This document shows, in pieces, positions 23,309 through 38,300 of a DNA stretch of 64,000 bases (its first letter is position 1; each line of letters begins with the position of its first letter). The notes under the pieces are model-generated. The model ran no database searches, was not told where the DNA came from, and saw nothing but the letters and a program-made list of their open reading frames with translations. Source of the DNA: Pagrus major. Its lineage: Eukaryota > Chordata > Actinopteri > Spariformes > Sparidae. The DNA lies in the NCBI RefSeq assembly GCF_040436345.1, contig NC_133232.1:28893315-28957314 (forward strand), given 5' to 3'. A program made the position numbers and the translations under genes.

Positions 23309-26300
23309 ATGGCCGTCAGCATGACCATGGGACGGGACACCAAATGGCTGACCCTGGAAGTGTGTCGTGAGTTTCAGAGAGGCACCTGCTCGCGGTCTGA
23401 TGCCGAGTGCAAGTTTGCCCACCCCTCCCGGAGCTGCCATGTGGAGAATGGCCGAGTCATCGCCTGCTTCGACTCCCTCAAGGTAACAATGCAACAGAGA
23501 GGACACACATCAGTTCCTGCCATACTGCATCTCGTTTGTTTAGACACAGTTAGCTGAAGGCTCTGTATAGTGTTGAACAAATAACTTGCGTCCTTCTAGA
23601 CACAGACACACAAACATAGGTTTCCTAGCAGAGGTGGTCTTTGTTTCAGGTGACGTGGACCACTTTATTTCACACATCGAATGCCACAAATTTAATCAGT
23701 GTGATGATCATTTAGGGTGCCGTCTACAGACTAAATTGTTGAAGAGAGGGGATGAGTCAGGATGAATTTCCTGGAAACCTTGAAAACTATGTCAGTCGGT
23801 CAGTTGATCCACCCTTTCTACCCCCACTTGGTTTTTTCGAAGCTATTTTTGTCTGACTTTTTCTAATTTCATCTGTATGTCCTTGTGACTTCGGGGACTG
23901 CAAAGGTTGTCTCGAAGGACGTTTATCATCATTTTTTTTGTCCTTGTAATTGTGTTTCGAGTTGTTAGTAGCGTGAATCACGGTTAGAACATTTGACATC
24001 TAATTAATGATGAAAAATGTTCAGATTTCTTGCAGGATGATGTTTAAAAGACTCGAGAATACCAGCTGAAAATTACATTTTTGGCCTGTCATCATGGAGT
24101 CCAAAGTGATCAATTTTCAACTACCACTTTATTAATATTGTGAGTTATCGTGATGTCTGTCGTCTGTAATAACAATAAAAAGGTCAGATTTCTTGCAGAA
24201 TGATTTCAACTAAGGGAGGATGATAAGGATCAAATCATATTACATGGTATGGATCCTATAGGCCACCATAATGCCCAATCCAGGTTACATTAATTTAAAA
24301 ATCATTCACAATCATCTATTATAAAGCAGTTTTGCTTATTGATTTTTCAACATTGACTGCGATGATGTCACACAACTAGATGCATGCAAATAAATAAAGT
24401 CTCCGACGGTGGATAGATTTCATCTCATGGTTTATGTGAGGGATAAAAGACGACAAGTTGCACGTTATGTGATTGTAATTGATGTAATCGCCTCCGCAGC
24501 AAAGACGCCTACAGACTCACACAAACATAGAACTGACAACCATATGAAAAAATATCACAGTTGCAAGATATTACACATGTATTATCATAGTCATCAGTTA
24601 TAATGACCCTTAACCCATACAAATCAGTCCCAGACTGGCCGTTCTGTTTAAATTGATCTAAAAACAAAAACACAATAGCAAAAGCTTTTATTCTTTTTGC
24701 AGCAGAAGGCAAAGGCTTCTGTCTTTTACCTCATCGCGTTGTATGCTTGTGATGACATCATCATGTCACGTTTAAATCCAGTGCAAAACATGGTGACAAC
24801 CCGTCGTGGTGCAGTGAAGTGGCAACAGAGGAGTGGAGAAGCAGGTCGATGTTTATGACACAGTTTCGATAATCTTATATGTCATTTTGGTTTAATGACT
24901 CACACTTGTAGCTTTGATTGTTCAGATTTTAGCGATGAGAAGCAACTTTAAGATGTGATTTCCCGACAGACATGAAACTTAATGTTTTTTAATAAGCATA
25001 ACATGATAGATTTAAACATGTTAGATGAGCAAACGCACACGGGACGATAACCGTCAGTGTTCGTACCATGGTGCACCTCGAAACCTGTATGTGGCTGCTA
25101 CCCTTCATGAAACATGCTGAGATTAAATAAGCGTGTTTCTCACTGTCGGTGCTCTCCTTACATACACTTTTAAATCATTTAGAACGAGCAAAGAGCAACT
25201 TCTTCAATCGATAGTCAGCTGCCTTAACAATCCATTATCAGTTGATCATTAATTAATATATGAAATATGTCTGACGTTTTTCCAGTAAGGAACCAGGAGG
25301 TTAGGAGTTAAAAGAACAGATAAAGTAAATACCAAGTTACTTGAATGATGCTAAACTAAATAACACAAAATAATGACTTTTTATCGCAGAGCTCTATTCA
25401 GTCGCTATTCAATAACTAGTCCAACAAAATTCAACACAAACTGAGGCAACAAAACGGCTCAAATATATTGATATCAGTCAGTATGGAACGCCTTTTTGTG
25501 TTTTTATAATTACAAATTAATTGTATTGAAAATAAGAAGATATTTTATTTCTCTGATGGTCGATTATTACATTTTTTTCGGTTAAATTCTTATATATAAA
25601 TCCTTGTATAACCCTGCCCTAATTTAGACCAGGAAAATACACATATGATTCTTATACCTAAACTCCGACTGCAGCTAATGACTATTTTCCTTATCAATTG
25701 ATCTGCTGATTATTTTCGTGATTAATCGAGTCACCATTTAGTCTATATGACGTCAAAAGATTGCGATAAAAGCTCATCATAATTTCCCAAAGTGACGTCT
25801 TCAGATTGAAAACCTAGACTCTTCGTTTACTGTCATAAATGAGATTTTTGCTTGAAAAAACACGATTCATTGATTATTGAAGTAGTTGTCAGTTCATTTT
25901 CTTTTGATCGACTACTCCATTAATCGACCTATTTTGCAGTTCTTACCTAAACATTCATAATTAATAACGATGTCAGAAGATATTTGTCATCGTAATTTCT
26001 CGTAAAGCCACTTTGCTGACCGTCCATCGGCGATGTGGGCTCGTCGGTGGTGCTGCTTCGACATCACTGCGGCTGCTCTCCTGACTCTCCTGTCCTCACC
26101 CACAGACCCACAACACTGGCACCACTCTCGCCCAGTGGAAACACTAACAATCTAAGAAGTGATGACGCTCTACAGTATTTTAGAAGAGCTCCGACTATCA
26201 ATCGTCAATTGCGCAAAAAAACCAGAGGAAAGGCCGTTGCTGTGTCGGCGTGTGTGTCGTGGTTATTGCTCGAGCAGCTTTCTTACAGGGAGAGAGTGAG

Positions 26301-29300
26301 ACCCAGACAAGGGGCTTTCTGTCTGAGTGCAGCTGCTGTCTCCTCGTTTATTGAGTTAGAATTTATTATTCAGCCATTTTTCTGTGTTATGTCCTCCAGA
26401 GCAGGAGGGAGAGATGGAGAGGGAGAGAGAGAGAGGGAGAGAAACAGAGAGGGGGGCCTAGCAACAGCACAGGAGTGCGTACCCATTGGATAGTTTGATC
26501 TTCCTGAGTGGCACGGCTGTTTTTAGCACAGAGCAACAGCCTGGCTCTGTACTGGTTGTATTGATGGGAGAAAGAGGCGAGCCGCTTTGTACCAAAGGCA
26601 GCGAATTAAAGGCCATGTTTGGTTGTTTGAAGCCCGGAGGTCACGTTGTTAGTTTGAGAGAGAACTGAAGTTGGTGACAGTTGAAGGTCAAAGCTGCTTT
26701 TCTTTATCAGGAGCTGCAGCAGCCGGCACAGCGTGTCAACAACCACCTCTTCACAACAGTGTTTCTATCCCCATTGTTGTTCAGGATTATACTCAGCTGA
26801 CAGCCGTTGTTTTTGGTCGACTGACTAGAAAAAACAAAGAAGCACCTCGCTCTGTCCCCAACACGGCCGCTCTACAGCATCACTCCTTCCTCCTGCTCCC
26901 CGCCCACCCCTCCCGTCTTTGTTAATTTTATGGATTTATCTGCTAATGGCCTCCCTCCTCGCCGTCCCTCCCATATCTGGCATCTCCAGCCCGGTCCGAG
27001 CCGACCACTGTCATTCAACGTTGCTCCCCCATTAGCTCCGTCCGGTCGGGTCTGAACCTGCTGCAGGGGAGGGAGGGAGAGGCTCGCCACCTGGTTCTTT
27101 TTACCTTGTTAGCAGGAGTGCTGCTGTCATCTACAATGATTAGTGTGAGCATCACATCTGCTCAACATTTACTAGATTCAACTGCAGTGTCAGTTTTGGG
27201 TGACATCACTGCAGGACCGCAACAAATCTTTATTTTCATTAACTGTTAATCTGATGAATATTACGTGACATAAAATAAATTAAAATTCCCAACACAAGTT
27301 CTCAAAGACGACTTCTTTAAAATGCTTCTTCTGTCTGAACAGTAAGTCTCACCCCAAAGATGCTTAGTTGACTATTATGAGATGAGGAAAAACAGGAAAC
27401 TCAGAAAACAGTCTACAGCCTGATAACATTTGCTAATAAGGGGTGTCACGATTTCATATCGAGAATTTAGCTTTCACTTCATCAATGATTCTCTCAGTAT
27501 GTTGTTTCTCTCTACCTTCGCCTACTTGCTTGCATCTGAATAATAAAAACACACAAAAAGGGTTACACTTCAATTACAGCACAGCTAGCTGTCCGGTAGG
27601 TTGCTCCAATGGCGTCCGTCTGAGATGTTGGGTTTATTTTCTTTTTTAGAGATCTTTAATTTTACTGAAGATTATTTGAACTTGCGAAACCCTAACCTGC
27701 AAAAAGTCGTTAAACTGAATCATGAATCGTTGTTTGTTGTTTGAAATTGTGATACCCCTTTTGCTAATTAACACTGAACACAAAGAAGAGCTGAGGATGA
27801 TGAGAATGTCGTCAGGTTTGCAGGTGTTGGGTCACAAACCAAAGTATTGAACAAAGTAAAATTTTGACCTGATGATGATGCAAGATGAAAAGTGAGTGGA
27901 TTTTAAAGTGTTTATGAATTATTGACTGAGCACCTGGATGTCTGCACCAGATTTCATGCCGAGCCATTCAATTCAATGACAGATATTCCACCAAAAACCC
28001 AAAATGTAAAATAAATACTGTTTCAATTCAATTATCCAAATTATGGCCAGTTCATTTAGACCGTCTCTAATTGTTTCAGCTACGTGTCATTTAAATGAGG
28101 CCAGACTTGAGCCCGGTGATGCTTTAACTGAAGAGAAACATCAAGTCTGTCCTTTATTAATATGGAAAATAATACACCTCTTGAAATTTGTAGTGTGCAG
28201 TCTTTTTTATCATCGCTCCCTCTTCTCCCTCTGAATGCATCAACAGCACACCGCCGTACTAACAGGGACTTTCTCTGTGTTGCGTAGTGTGTTGCCATGG
28301 CTACCAAAAGGAGATTCCTGACCCAATACTCTCCTCAACACCACTTTTCCACTGGCCTCCATCTCTTCACCAGATTTTACAGCTTTTATTAAGGCGTTGT
28401 CGATGCTCGTGCTGCTAAAATTCAGACGTCAATATGCTCCGGTTTTATACTTTGAGGCACACGTTGTATGAAGCGCATCATTAGGCTCATTAACGGGTAC
28501 GTGTCTTTCCCTCTGAGTTTTAGCAGGCTCGCTGGGCTCACGGGATTCACTCCTCATGACAGACTCGTCCCTAAACACACAGCTCGCTGACGCAAACCTT
28601 GCTCGCATCTCCAGTAGTAGGCGAGAGTGTTTGTGTATGCCTGTGAACCATCCTGACCATTTTTCAGACTGCTACATGTCTGCTGTTATGCTTTTTGTCT
28701 GATGTGAATCTCTCACGGACGCCGCTATAGGAGACACTGCGGTTAGCTCGTGTCCCATACAGTTCTCCTGCTGCGAAGCCATTTTTTATGTGTCCTCTTC
28801 TCAGCGTGACATCATCCATCACCGTCAGAGCCTCTGCACCATGACGTCAGCTCGTCTTCGGAGTTTTCCGTTGCTTCAGTGCCCTCTCTGTCAGTAGCTC
28901 GTGGTCACGTAATGAGAGCTGGTTTGCGTGGGTGTGGTTGATGACAGAGCGTGTGGCTGATGCGTAGCAGAGGTAGTTTAGCGGGTTAACAGCTCATCTG
29001 CAGGCGCAGACAGCTGCTGGCGGCCCAGGGGTTTAATGGGGACTGCAGTTTTATGTTGCAGTGTGTGTTGACCTGCAGTGCTCCTGCAGCACCATCTTCA
29101 CCTTCCTCGCAGACTCAGGCAGGGAGGAAGGACACTGCTTTAACGACATTCTGGGGCAAAATGAATTGCTTTTAGATAAATGGCTCGAAATCTGATTAAG
29201 GGTTTGTCAAGAAGCCAAAGATGACAAGTAAAAATGAGCATAAAGAAGGATGAAAATGGTTTGTGGCAGAAGCTTCTGTACCTGACTGAAATACAGAATT

Positions 29301-32300
29301 ATAACACTTAACTTAGTGTTAGCTTATTGAAATGCTTGTGTTAGGTCCATGGTTTCATTTTGTATGTAACATGTTGCACTGATCACAAGATTAATTACTG
29401 ATACTGAAATATTTAGGGAAATTCAGAGCGTTATAGATTCGTCTTCTACTTTCTTCAACTTCCGTCCAATCATCAGTTTAATTTATAGCCCCAAATACTG
29501 TTGAACCATTTGCCCTCTTGAAATGATTTTTATAACCAAGTCTTGCTGTTTTATTCACAAAGGGCTTCGCTCAAACACGTGTCGACTTTGGTTACAGTCA
29601 TTCAATCTGTCTGCCATCATTGTTTCAGCCTGTATGTGCTGAGTGAAGCTTTGCATACAGGACAAATAGAAACGCTTTGACTATGCACATAAGCCCGACA
29701 TTATAATACTGGCTGCTCAGCCAACATGCTGCAGTCATTCATGAATAGTCATGAAAAGTTCAAGAAAATGTGTCTGACAGTCATGGTAGAGTATGTCTCT
29801 TATATAATTAATTGTCGTTATTGAGACAGGATCATGCATTTCGTTGTGTTTGCTTGAGTACATTCTGCTGATAATAAACATAGTTTTCCTTAATTAACAC
29901 TTTAAATGCAGGACTTTTACTTGTAACGAAGTATTCTTAGGTTGTGGTATTGCTCCTTTTATAGCACCACCGACAGTTTTGAGGATGTTTGTAAAAGTTT
30001 TGGTACAAATGCTTTTCAGTTTTCTTTAACATACTTATACTGTATAATAAAGTTATTTATATTTATGAAGGAAATAAGCTCCTCTTATGTAGGCAGCACA
30101 CGCAAATAACTTCGCATGTGCTGCCGTCAGACTCATAATCTTTGAAATATTCCCTTTTCTCATTGAGCTCATTCATTTGACTGGCAGAGATACAGAATCT
30201 GTCACACAGGCCGCTGAGAGTCGAGCATATGTTTTCATTCTCGAGCTTTATCTCTTGTCAGCGTAGTTATTTGACTTCTGTGCCTCTGTGGAAAAATCCA
30301 AAGCTGGCTTGAAAACACTTCACCTGTCATTTCACATAGCTTTGAAAGATAGACGCAACTTTGATGTCTAAATTGGTGTTTTGCTCAGATTGTTGTTGAT
30401 TTCTGCACAGTGTACTTTTAATGATGAACATTTGTAGAAAGTGGTTGCACATCTCTCATGAATTTTCCAAGATGCAGTCTTCTGGGACTTCATTAGTACT
30501 TTGTTTCAACAGAGTTTACTGTACGTAGTGCTGCTCTGCTGCGCTGTAAACACGCTTGATTCTTGTTGTTTGGTTTAAAAAATTGTGCTCGATTACGGGG
30601 ATGAGTTCAACTAAACGTAGATCTGTTGCTGCAGTAATGTTTGTTGGTCCCTGATCCATTTCGGCCTCTTAATGGCATTATTCTCATCTCTCTGTATTGT
30701 GACTTATAGTTGCAGTAAAGTGTGACCTCGTCTGCCTGCTCTCACCTCTCCTCCCTCCTCTCTCCTCCTCAGGGGCGCTGCACGCGTGAGAACTGTAAAT
30801 ACCTGCACCCACCTCCGCACCTCAAAACCCAGCTGGAGATCAACGGGAGGAACAACCTGATCCAGCAGAAGGCCGCCGCGGCCATGTTGGCTCAACAGAT
30901 GCAGTTCATGCTGCCTGGAGCGCAGTTGCAGCCCATAGTGAGCAGCCCACACATAAACTGCAATTTCTCTATGAATCCAACGTGTTTGAAGAAATGTCAT
31001 TTCTTTATGAAAATACTTAAGCTGCCCTCTGCGTTCTGTGAGGGATGTTCTGGTCAGTTTCGAGGGGGCAGTTGTTTTTAAAGATATCTTTTTAAAGATA
31101 TGTAGGGCAAACATAAAAATTCTCTAATGTGTGTAAGACATGCTTTTTACAGAGAAAAGTATAATTCTCCTTCTCCCTCATTGTAAACATTTCTAACTGC
31201 GGGACACGAGATGTCTCCTACTTCACTCTGAAGTTCATTCTCAGTGTGTGTGCAATGGAGGCTGCAAGTTTCCACATCACACATACACTGTACGCTGAAT
31301 ATTGGACCAGGATTGACTTCCAAACTATTTGTGATGTCACAAATCCTGCTCGTAGCCCCGTCTCTTATAATCAGATTTTCAGTGAGCACAGAGAAAATGT
31401 AATGTTTCTGCAGATAAATGTGAAAACAGCCTCCTAGTGGCAAACTCTGAACATTCATCGGACTCAGACCTGACAACCTCTACACATTTTTGCTCAGCAG
31501 GTACGCATTATGACATCACAGTACACAGGTACATTTTGTCACTCTAAATTACGTAATAAGCTGGTGACGCCTTATGAATTTGACTAAGAGGCAGCAGCAA
31601 TACGCCATAAAGCGTGATGAAAACCAAAAAAAGAAGAGGAAGAGTTTCACCAATCATAGCACTGGATTCATTCCCCTTGCCTTCACCCACATACATAACA
31701 AAAATGTTCAAGTGGGGATAATTAATGTGTGGATAAATGTTTAATTTCATAGCAAGAGACAAGATCCACAATCGACAGCGACACTCTTGACCATTATTGT
31801 ATCCGTCTCGTTCCCCCTCCTCACTTCAGCTGTTTCCTTCCGTGAAGACTATTTTTTTTTAACTCCGTTGCAAAGGTAAACGGACTGGCGTGACTGTTGA
31901 AAGATCAGCTGAGTTAGCGACGGGCACCAAAACACAGTATTAAACAGGCCCGGGGCTAAATTAAATGAGATATGTGATTTGGGTCACACGCACGTGCACA
32001 CAAGCTGAACATTTTTCTTCAAGGGTGGAAGGTCTGAATGCTACATAGTGCAGCCAAAAATGAGACCTTCCCCGTCTCTCTCGTTTGTCTATACAAGCCT
32101 CTGGATGATTTGTTTAAGTTGTTTTATGCTGCTGGACTGTGAATTTCTTTGTGATGGACTGATTTTCAACGATAGTCCAAAGGATGAGATTGTACGCATG
32201 TTCTCCGGTGCATTGTAGCTAACACTATCTAACGTTAGTTTTGAAATGGAGTCAGCCAATATAAAATAACGAGCGGCTTCCAGCACAACACAGAAGTTCT

Positions 32301-35300
32301 ACCAAGCCCCTTTAAAAATGTGACATTTCCTGAATCTTTCTAATATTATCCAACCGTTCTCCTTAATATTTAGATTAACAGCATAGCTCTAGATAAACAC
32401 ACCCACAGTTTAATTTACCACCAAATCCTCTCTTAAAGCCAGATAAAGCTCCTGCTATAACATGTTTTGTGTCTCGTCTCTGCCGTTCTCTCTCTCCCTC
32501 AGACAACATTCCCAATGACGCCCTCCCTGGCAACGAGTCCCAGTATGGCATTCAGTCCATACCTGAGCCACATGGGCCCAGGCATGGGCTTGATGCCTGA
32601 GCTGCTGCCCAGTACTCCCCTGCTGGTTCCTGGGAGTCCCACCGGCCTGGCAACCATGGCCAACGGCACCTCCGCACAAAAACACGTGCGCACGGACAAG
32701 CTGGAGGTATGCGGCCTGCGTGCAGTTGTTGTGTTGCTATGTTTGGCCTCAGTTTGATGAAAGGTAAATGTTGATTAGTGTCCCGCTGACCCTGCCAGGT
32801 TTGTCGAGAATTCCAGCGCGGTAACTGCACGAGGGGTGAGAGTGACTGCCGCTACGCTCACCCCCTGGAGGCTGGCATGGTGGACTGCAGCGAAAACTCG
32901 GTCATCGTCTGCATGGACTACATTAAAGGTCGCTGCAGCCGAGACAAGTGCAAGTACTTCCATCCCCCAGCTCACCTGCAGGCTAGGATCAAGGCTGCAC
33001 AGCACCAAGCCAGTCAAAACACAGCGTCCGCAGCCTTGGTGAGTCCTTCTCAACACTGTGACAGGGAAAATGTCTTACTAAGAATAAACTTCAGCTGCTT
33101 TCCTATGAAAAAATAAAACATAGAACAGAACAAACACAGGTGTAAGCCGACACTCACCTTCTTAATAGTTACAAATCAACAATCGGTGTATCTGCTGAGC
33201 ACAGCAGTGAAACAGGAGAAGATTTTCTTGTTCTCAACTTGGATATTGTTTACTGATGCAATGAAGGATCCGGGTATCACAGTGTCCCGCAGGCAACTTG
33301 AAATTTGATAATGTAGTCTGGGGATTATGTTTTTCATGAATGTGTGCTACTGTGCATGTATCTGAGCCGGTACTCAGTGAAGCAAGCTCCACGGGCTAAA
33401 GTTAGCAGTGTGAGTGGCTGTAATATAATCAGGTCAATCTGCAGAGCGGATGCAGAAAAACACGAGAGGGAGTTTTGAAAAAAAGACACAAAATGGTAAC
33501 ATAAGAAGAATTGCAAACATAATTTATCCAGAGTTTATACGTCCTGGCATTTAGTTTTGTTGCTGCAGCTGCTAATGCTGCATGCTATCCAATGGCTCTG
33601 TATTGTCACTGGTTTAATCGCAAATTAATCAGAGTAATCAGTCAAGGTAATTAAAAACTGATTATGACGTTTATCACGTCCTGTAATGTGACAGGTGTTT
33701 GTATTCATGTTATGATTGTATTTCTCTCGGTTATCTTCCACTGCAGTTTGATGTTTCAGCACCGGCCCCATTAGTGAATGAAGTCATAGCAATCCCATTT
33801 TGCTCTTGGCCTGACCTCTGGGCTGTCCTACATCGCTTCAACTAATCTAACATGCTGCAGTGTCCTCTTGTGGTGGTAAACAGAAACATCCACGTCAGCT
33901 GGATGCTGCTGTGCTCACAGAGACCGTATATTTACTGTGAGGCCTGTCCTACGAAGCATGATTTGTTATTAGCCAGTAACGTCAGGGTTAACTCGGGCAA
34001 GTTTATTTGTATAGCACAATTCAGACACAAGGCAACTCAAAGTGCTTTACATTTATAACATTAATAGAACATTAATAGAATTAAAGGCAGTGGCAAACAA
34101 AAAGTAAGTAATGCTGCACACCTACCTGCTCCGGTGCAGGTTATGGTCGAGATAACAGATCGACACATATAAAAGCACCTCCTTCCGTAGCATGTTTCAC
34201 TACCAGCAAGCCCTTTCTAACATGCAGCTCCAGCAACCAGCCTTCATCCCCACTGGTGAGTCTCGACACACCTCAGCACCCCTGAGACATAGTCCGAATA
34301 GTGTTTAGCTGACTGTACAGGTATGAAAAGTATCCTGGGTGTGTTGAGCTCACTTCGTTGTACAGGTCTCAGATAATCCAGTTTTATAGGCTGTGTTGAA
34401 GATAACTTTTCTCCTCCTTCCTCTGTGTTTTGTCCTGAGCAGGGTCTCCCTCCAGGAGCCATGCAGCCGCTACCAAAGAGGTCGATCTTAGAGAAGAGCA
34501 ACGGAGCTGCTGCCACCGTCTTCAACCCCAGCATGTTCCACTACCAGCAAGCCCTGGCTAACATGCAGCTCCAGCAACCAGCCTTCATCCCCACTGGTGA
34601 GTCTCTACACACATCAGCACCACTGAAACATAGTGCAGACAGCGTTCACCTGACCATACAGGTAGGAGATAAACAACTGGATTCATGAAGCCTTGGAACT
34701 TGATTCCTCGGCAGACGTATGAAGAGGTTTTTTTATGTGAGACAACTAGATAATCTGGTGGGATAAAGGGAGTTACAGGTGTAGTAACAGTATGCATGCT
34801 GTGTCTGTGTAAGGCTTCAGTGACTACGTTTACATGCACACTTGTTTTCTACTATTTTTCCGAGGAATGAGATATTATTCTGTGGTAATATTTACAGAAT
34901 ATTCCCTCTGGATATTCAAAATGTAGCATTTTTGATGAAGACGTGAGGTTCAAGTATTATTCAGGTTAAAGGCGCATTCTCTGGACACAAAGCACATTCA
35001 GCACATGCATCTCACGTCTCATCGCAGATTTTACAACAAATGGCCTCTTGCAAGGTTTACGAACAACTCTCTGTGCGTGAGAGAAACTACTTTTAAACAT
35101 TATGACAGACTGGGATATCAACACTTTTTTGGATATGCACAAAAATATAACAGTGCCAGCCTTTTTAAGAAGGTGGTTGAAGAAGTGAAAGAGGCAACCC
35201 AATCACCAGAATACACGATGGCAATGTACGTCTCCACAAACCACGGACATGTTGCAACTTTACGTTTTGTTATGTTGCAACTTTACATTTCTTTAGGTTC

Positions 35301-38300
35301 AACTTTCTATTTTAAAACCATTTTGACAACGCTTAAAAAAGAGGTCATATTTTGGCTTATAGGCAGAAATTTTAATCAGAAGAGAAAGATCTTCATTGAC
35401 TGATTTTTCATTAACTGAATAAACAAACTGACTTTAAAGTACAACACAATTTCATACTGTTTTACTTTGTTTATATGTGGCGGACCCTGCCACCTTTCTA
35501 GCTTCAAACAGTGTTCTGGGGACCTTATTTTCCTCTGAGAGCAGCTTGTTTATTCAGTTATGAAATAAATATTTATGTGTTTATAATATTAAAATTCTGA
35601 GTTTATATTTCTTCTCCAAAACTACATAGTGCCCCTTTAAAACACCTGTTTTGGCACCAAAAGTATAAGTGGTAAATTCATTTACATTAGCCATGTAAAC
35701 AGCTTAGCCAGAATATTTTTCTTTTTCAGAATTAGGGCAAAAAACGTAGCATTTTATGTAAACGTAGTCACTGTTGCTGCTCGCCTTTACCCCTCTATCA
35801 CGCCACGCTTCCCTTCTTTCATTGTGTTGCTTGCATTTGCTTCACTCTCGCCTGACGTGTGATGAGAGTTGGTGAAGCCACAGTCAATAGACAAACACAT
35901 CTGAAGGCCATGATGTGGGACTGCTGGTGCATGGATTGCAGGTTCCTTTAGATTTTGAAGTTCCAGATATATTTCAGAGCAAAGTTGCCTGTGTTTTGGC
36001 CGAAAGTAGTATTTAGTGAGAGGAGCAGCGTAAACACAAAGCTTAAGGAGATAGTCAGCACCAATCCTACTACTCTACTCAAATGTAAAGTCCCATGATT
36101 GTAATTTCCTTCCACGAGTTTCTTGTTTGTTTGTTTTTTTGCATCTGCTTGTTAGTTAACATCAGGAGAGACCTGATTTAAAGGGTTTAATTCAGACTTG
36201 AAGAACAGGACATCAGCTGAAAATGTATTATCACATTTTATTGGATCAAATTAGGAAACAAGTAAAAAATCACATTCATTTCATTCACAGTTTCATTCAC
36301 AATAAGTCAAGTAATTTATTAGAGAATTAATTCTCAACTATAAAATGCCAAATATTTTCTGGTTCTAACCCCTTTGCTCTTACAGATGACTGTAACGTAA
36401 ATGCCCAGGTTTTGAAGGATATGCAGTTGCAGTTGCCTTTTTGTTTTTTAAAATGTTCTGATCTTTCAACAATTAATGAAAATACCCAATTGTTGCAGCC
36501 GAGATGAAACTAAAGATGTAAAACTAAAGTAAAAAAGAACAAAGATGGACTTAAAATGTTAAGTTAACATATATTTGGCACGTAACGATACAAGGGACAC
36601 TGCTGGGTATCACACTGAAAATACATTTTTCAGCTGATGCTGACTGTAAAGAAACAGTGGTCAGTGAAATGTTTGAAGTCTGACAGACATGAATTATTGA
36701 TATGCTGCATGCCTAAATTATACAACACAGAGGTCTGCAGCCAAAACACCCACACACTGTACCTGCTCTGTGCTCAATACTCACACACATTCACGTTCAT
36801 CTTCATATCTTGCTGCTTGGATAAACCACTTCTACAATATACTGATTCAAGCTTCACGTCTTGTCTGCTCATCAGCTGGACGCAGTTATCTCTTGTCTTC
36901 ACTGGTCGATGTGTCGTTGTGTCTCTGTGTGCGGCACTAACTGTGACTGCCTCGCTTGTGTTTCCTGCTTTAACCTCTTGACTTGCGTTGACCTGCTGTT
37001 GCCAATTACAGCTTTACCACAACTCTTTGTCCTCTTTGTTTTCTTTTCGTCCTCCTCCTGCTGTTCCTTCTCATCTGCTCCCATTCATCACACATGTAGC
37101 GGTTCATAATGTGACAGGCTCTGTTCTGTGCATGGTGCCCTCAGGAAGCATCGGTAGATCAGCTTTATCTCATATAATATGCAGTGATGGACCAAAGCCT
37201 TTATGAATGATTGATGGATTAATTGTAAAACAACATGGCTGCACTGGTTAGCATGTTTTAGCCAATTACCTACAAATCATGTATGTTTTACAGTACTGCT
37301 AACAGCTCTCCAAAGCAATAGTATATCAGGGTTTCAATGCATTTTTCCTGCAGCCGATTGTTTTCATTCATACCACAGAAATGTGGCACTTTCCTGTGAT
37401 GGAAAATACATCAGCTTGAATCCTTATTCACCTTATATTTTCAAAGAACAGGTGGTGAAATACAGCTGCACAATTTATTAAAATATTACATATGGTCACG
37501 TGCAATATCCAAATTGCAGAAGCTGCCATTTTTTTAAATAAATGTAAAATGTATGACAAGACAGCATTATAATGCAGTACTGTACTTCTGCAGAGATGCC
37601 CTGGCCTACAAAGAAATGTTTCATTAGACTAGTGATGTTAATGATCACTCTTTAATCAATTAATCACCGTGAAGAATTTTACCTATGAGCACAAATACAG
37701 CCAAAAGTATCTTGTTACAAACTACAAATACTCGCTTATCAAATATGTCAAAATACAATACAAAATACTTTGAATTTGTTTTATTAAAACATAAGTAATT
37801 AGTGATTTAAAACATAAAACAGACATGCTACACATACTGAAATTATTACATTTTAAGCCATGTAGTAGCCCCGATATGTGTTGGATTATGTTGGGCCAGT
37901 TGTTGAATAGCAACAGACGGAAACAGTCATTATTTTGTGTTTTTGAGTTTATCATGGTGTCTGTTTAATCCTATCTTTTAACGCCTCATGCAGCCTACTC
38001 TGATTTGGCACTGCCTTAAACCCTTAGACTACTAGGGCAAACTCTCTTGTATGCATCAAAGGAAGACATTAAACATAAAAACTTGAAGCTCAGTTCATCA
38101 AAACCAGAACGTGGATGAAAATGTAGGTTTGGTAGCTTCTTTCCTGAGAAAAAGAGTTGCTGTATTATATGACAGTAAGGTTACGGTGATGGAAAGTGAC
38201 AAGCTCCAAGTTTCTGTAAACTGATTCTCCAAAGAAACCAGTAGTTGCTCAGCAGTAATGTAAAGAATATGAAATGTGCAGGTAATGAACTCAGACTGCT

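Larger units (their letters stand above)
23483..30772 (+). other. mbnl3: mbnl3 intron 2 (7.3 kb), no gene
   Basis: This intron separates the two halves of zinc finger 2. It contains family A repeats (25665-25950, 27205-27400), a GA-rich low-complexity tract (26401-26455) and a fragment at 29860-29960. A TGACGTCA motif sits at 28842-28849 in a relatively GC-rich stretch; whether it is regulatory cannot be told from sequence. Confidence 0.5.

Noticed and set aside
26035-26493. 152-residue open frame
   Set aside because: It ends in a GA low-complexity tract ([16 protein letters not shown]) and lies within mbnl3 intron 2; no motif or splice support.
35005-35403. 132-residue frame in mbnl3 intron
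   Set aside because: It lies inside a TIR-bounded element with no transposase motif; the translation looks random and the element is probably non-autonomous.
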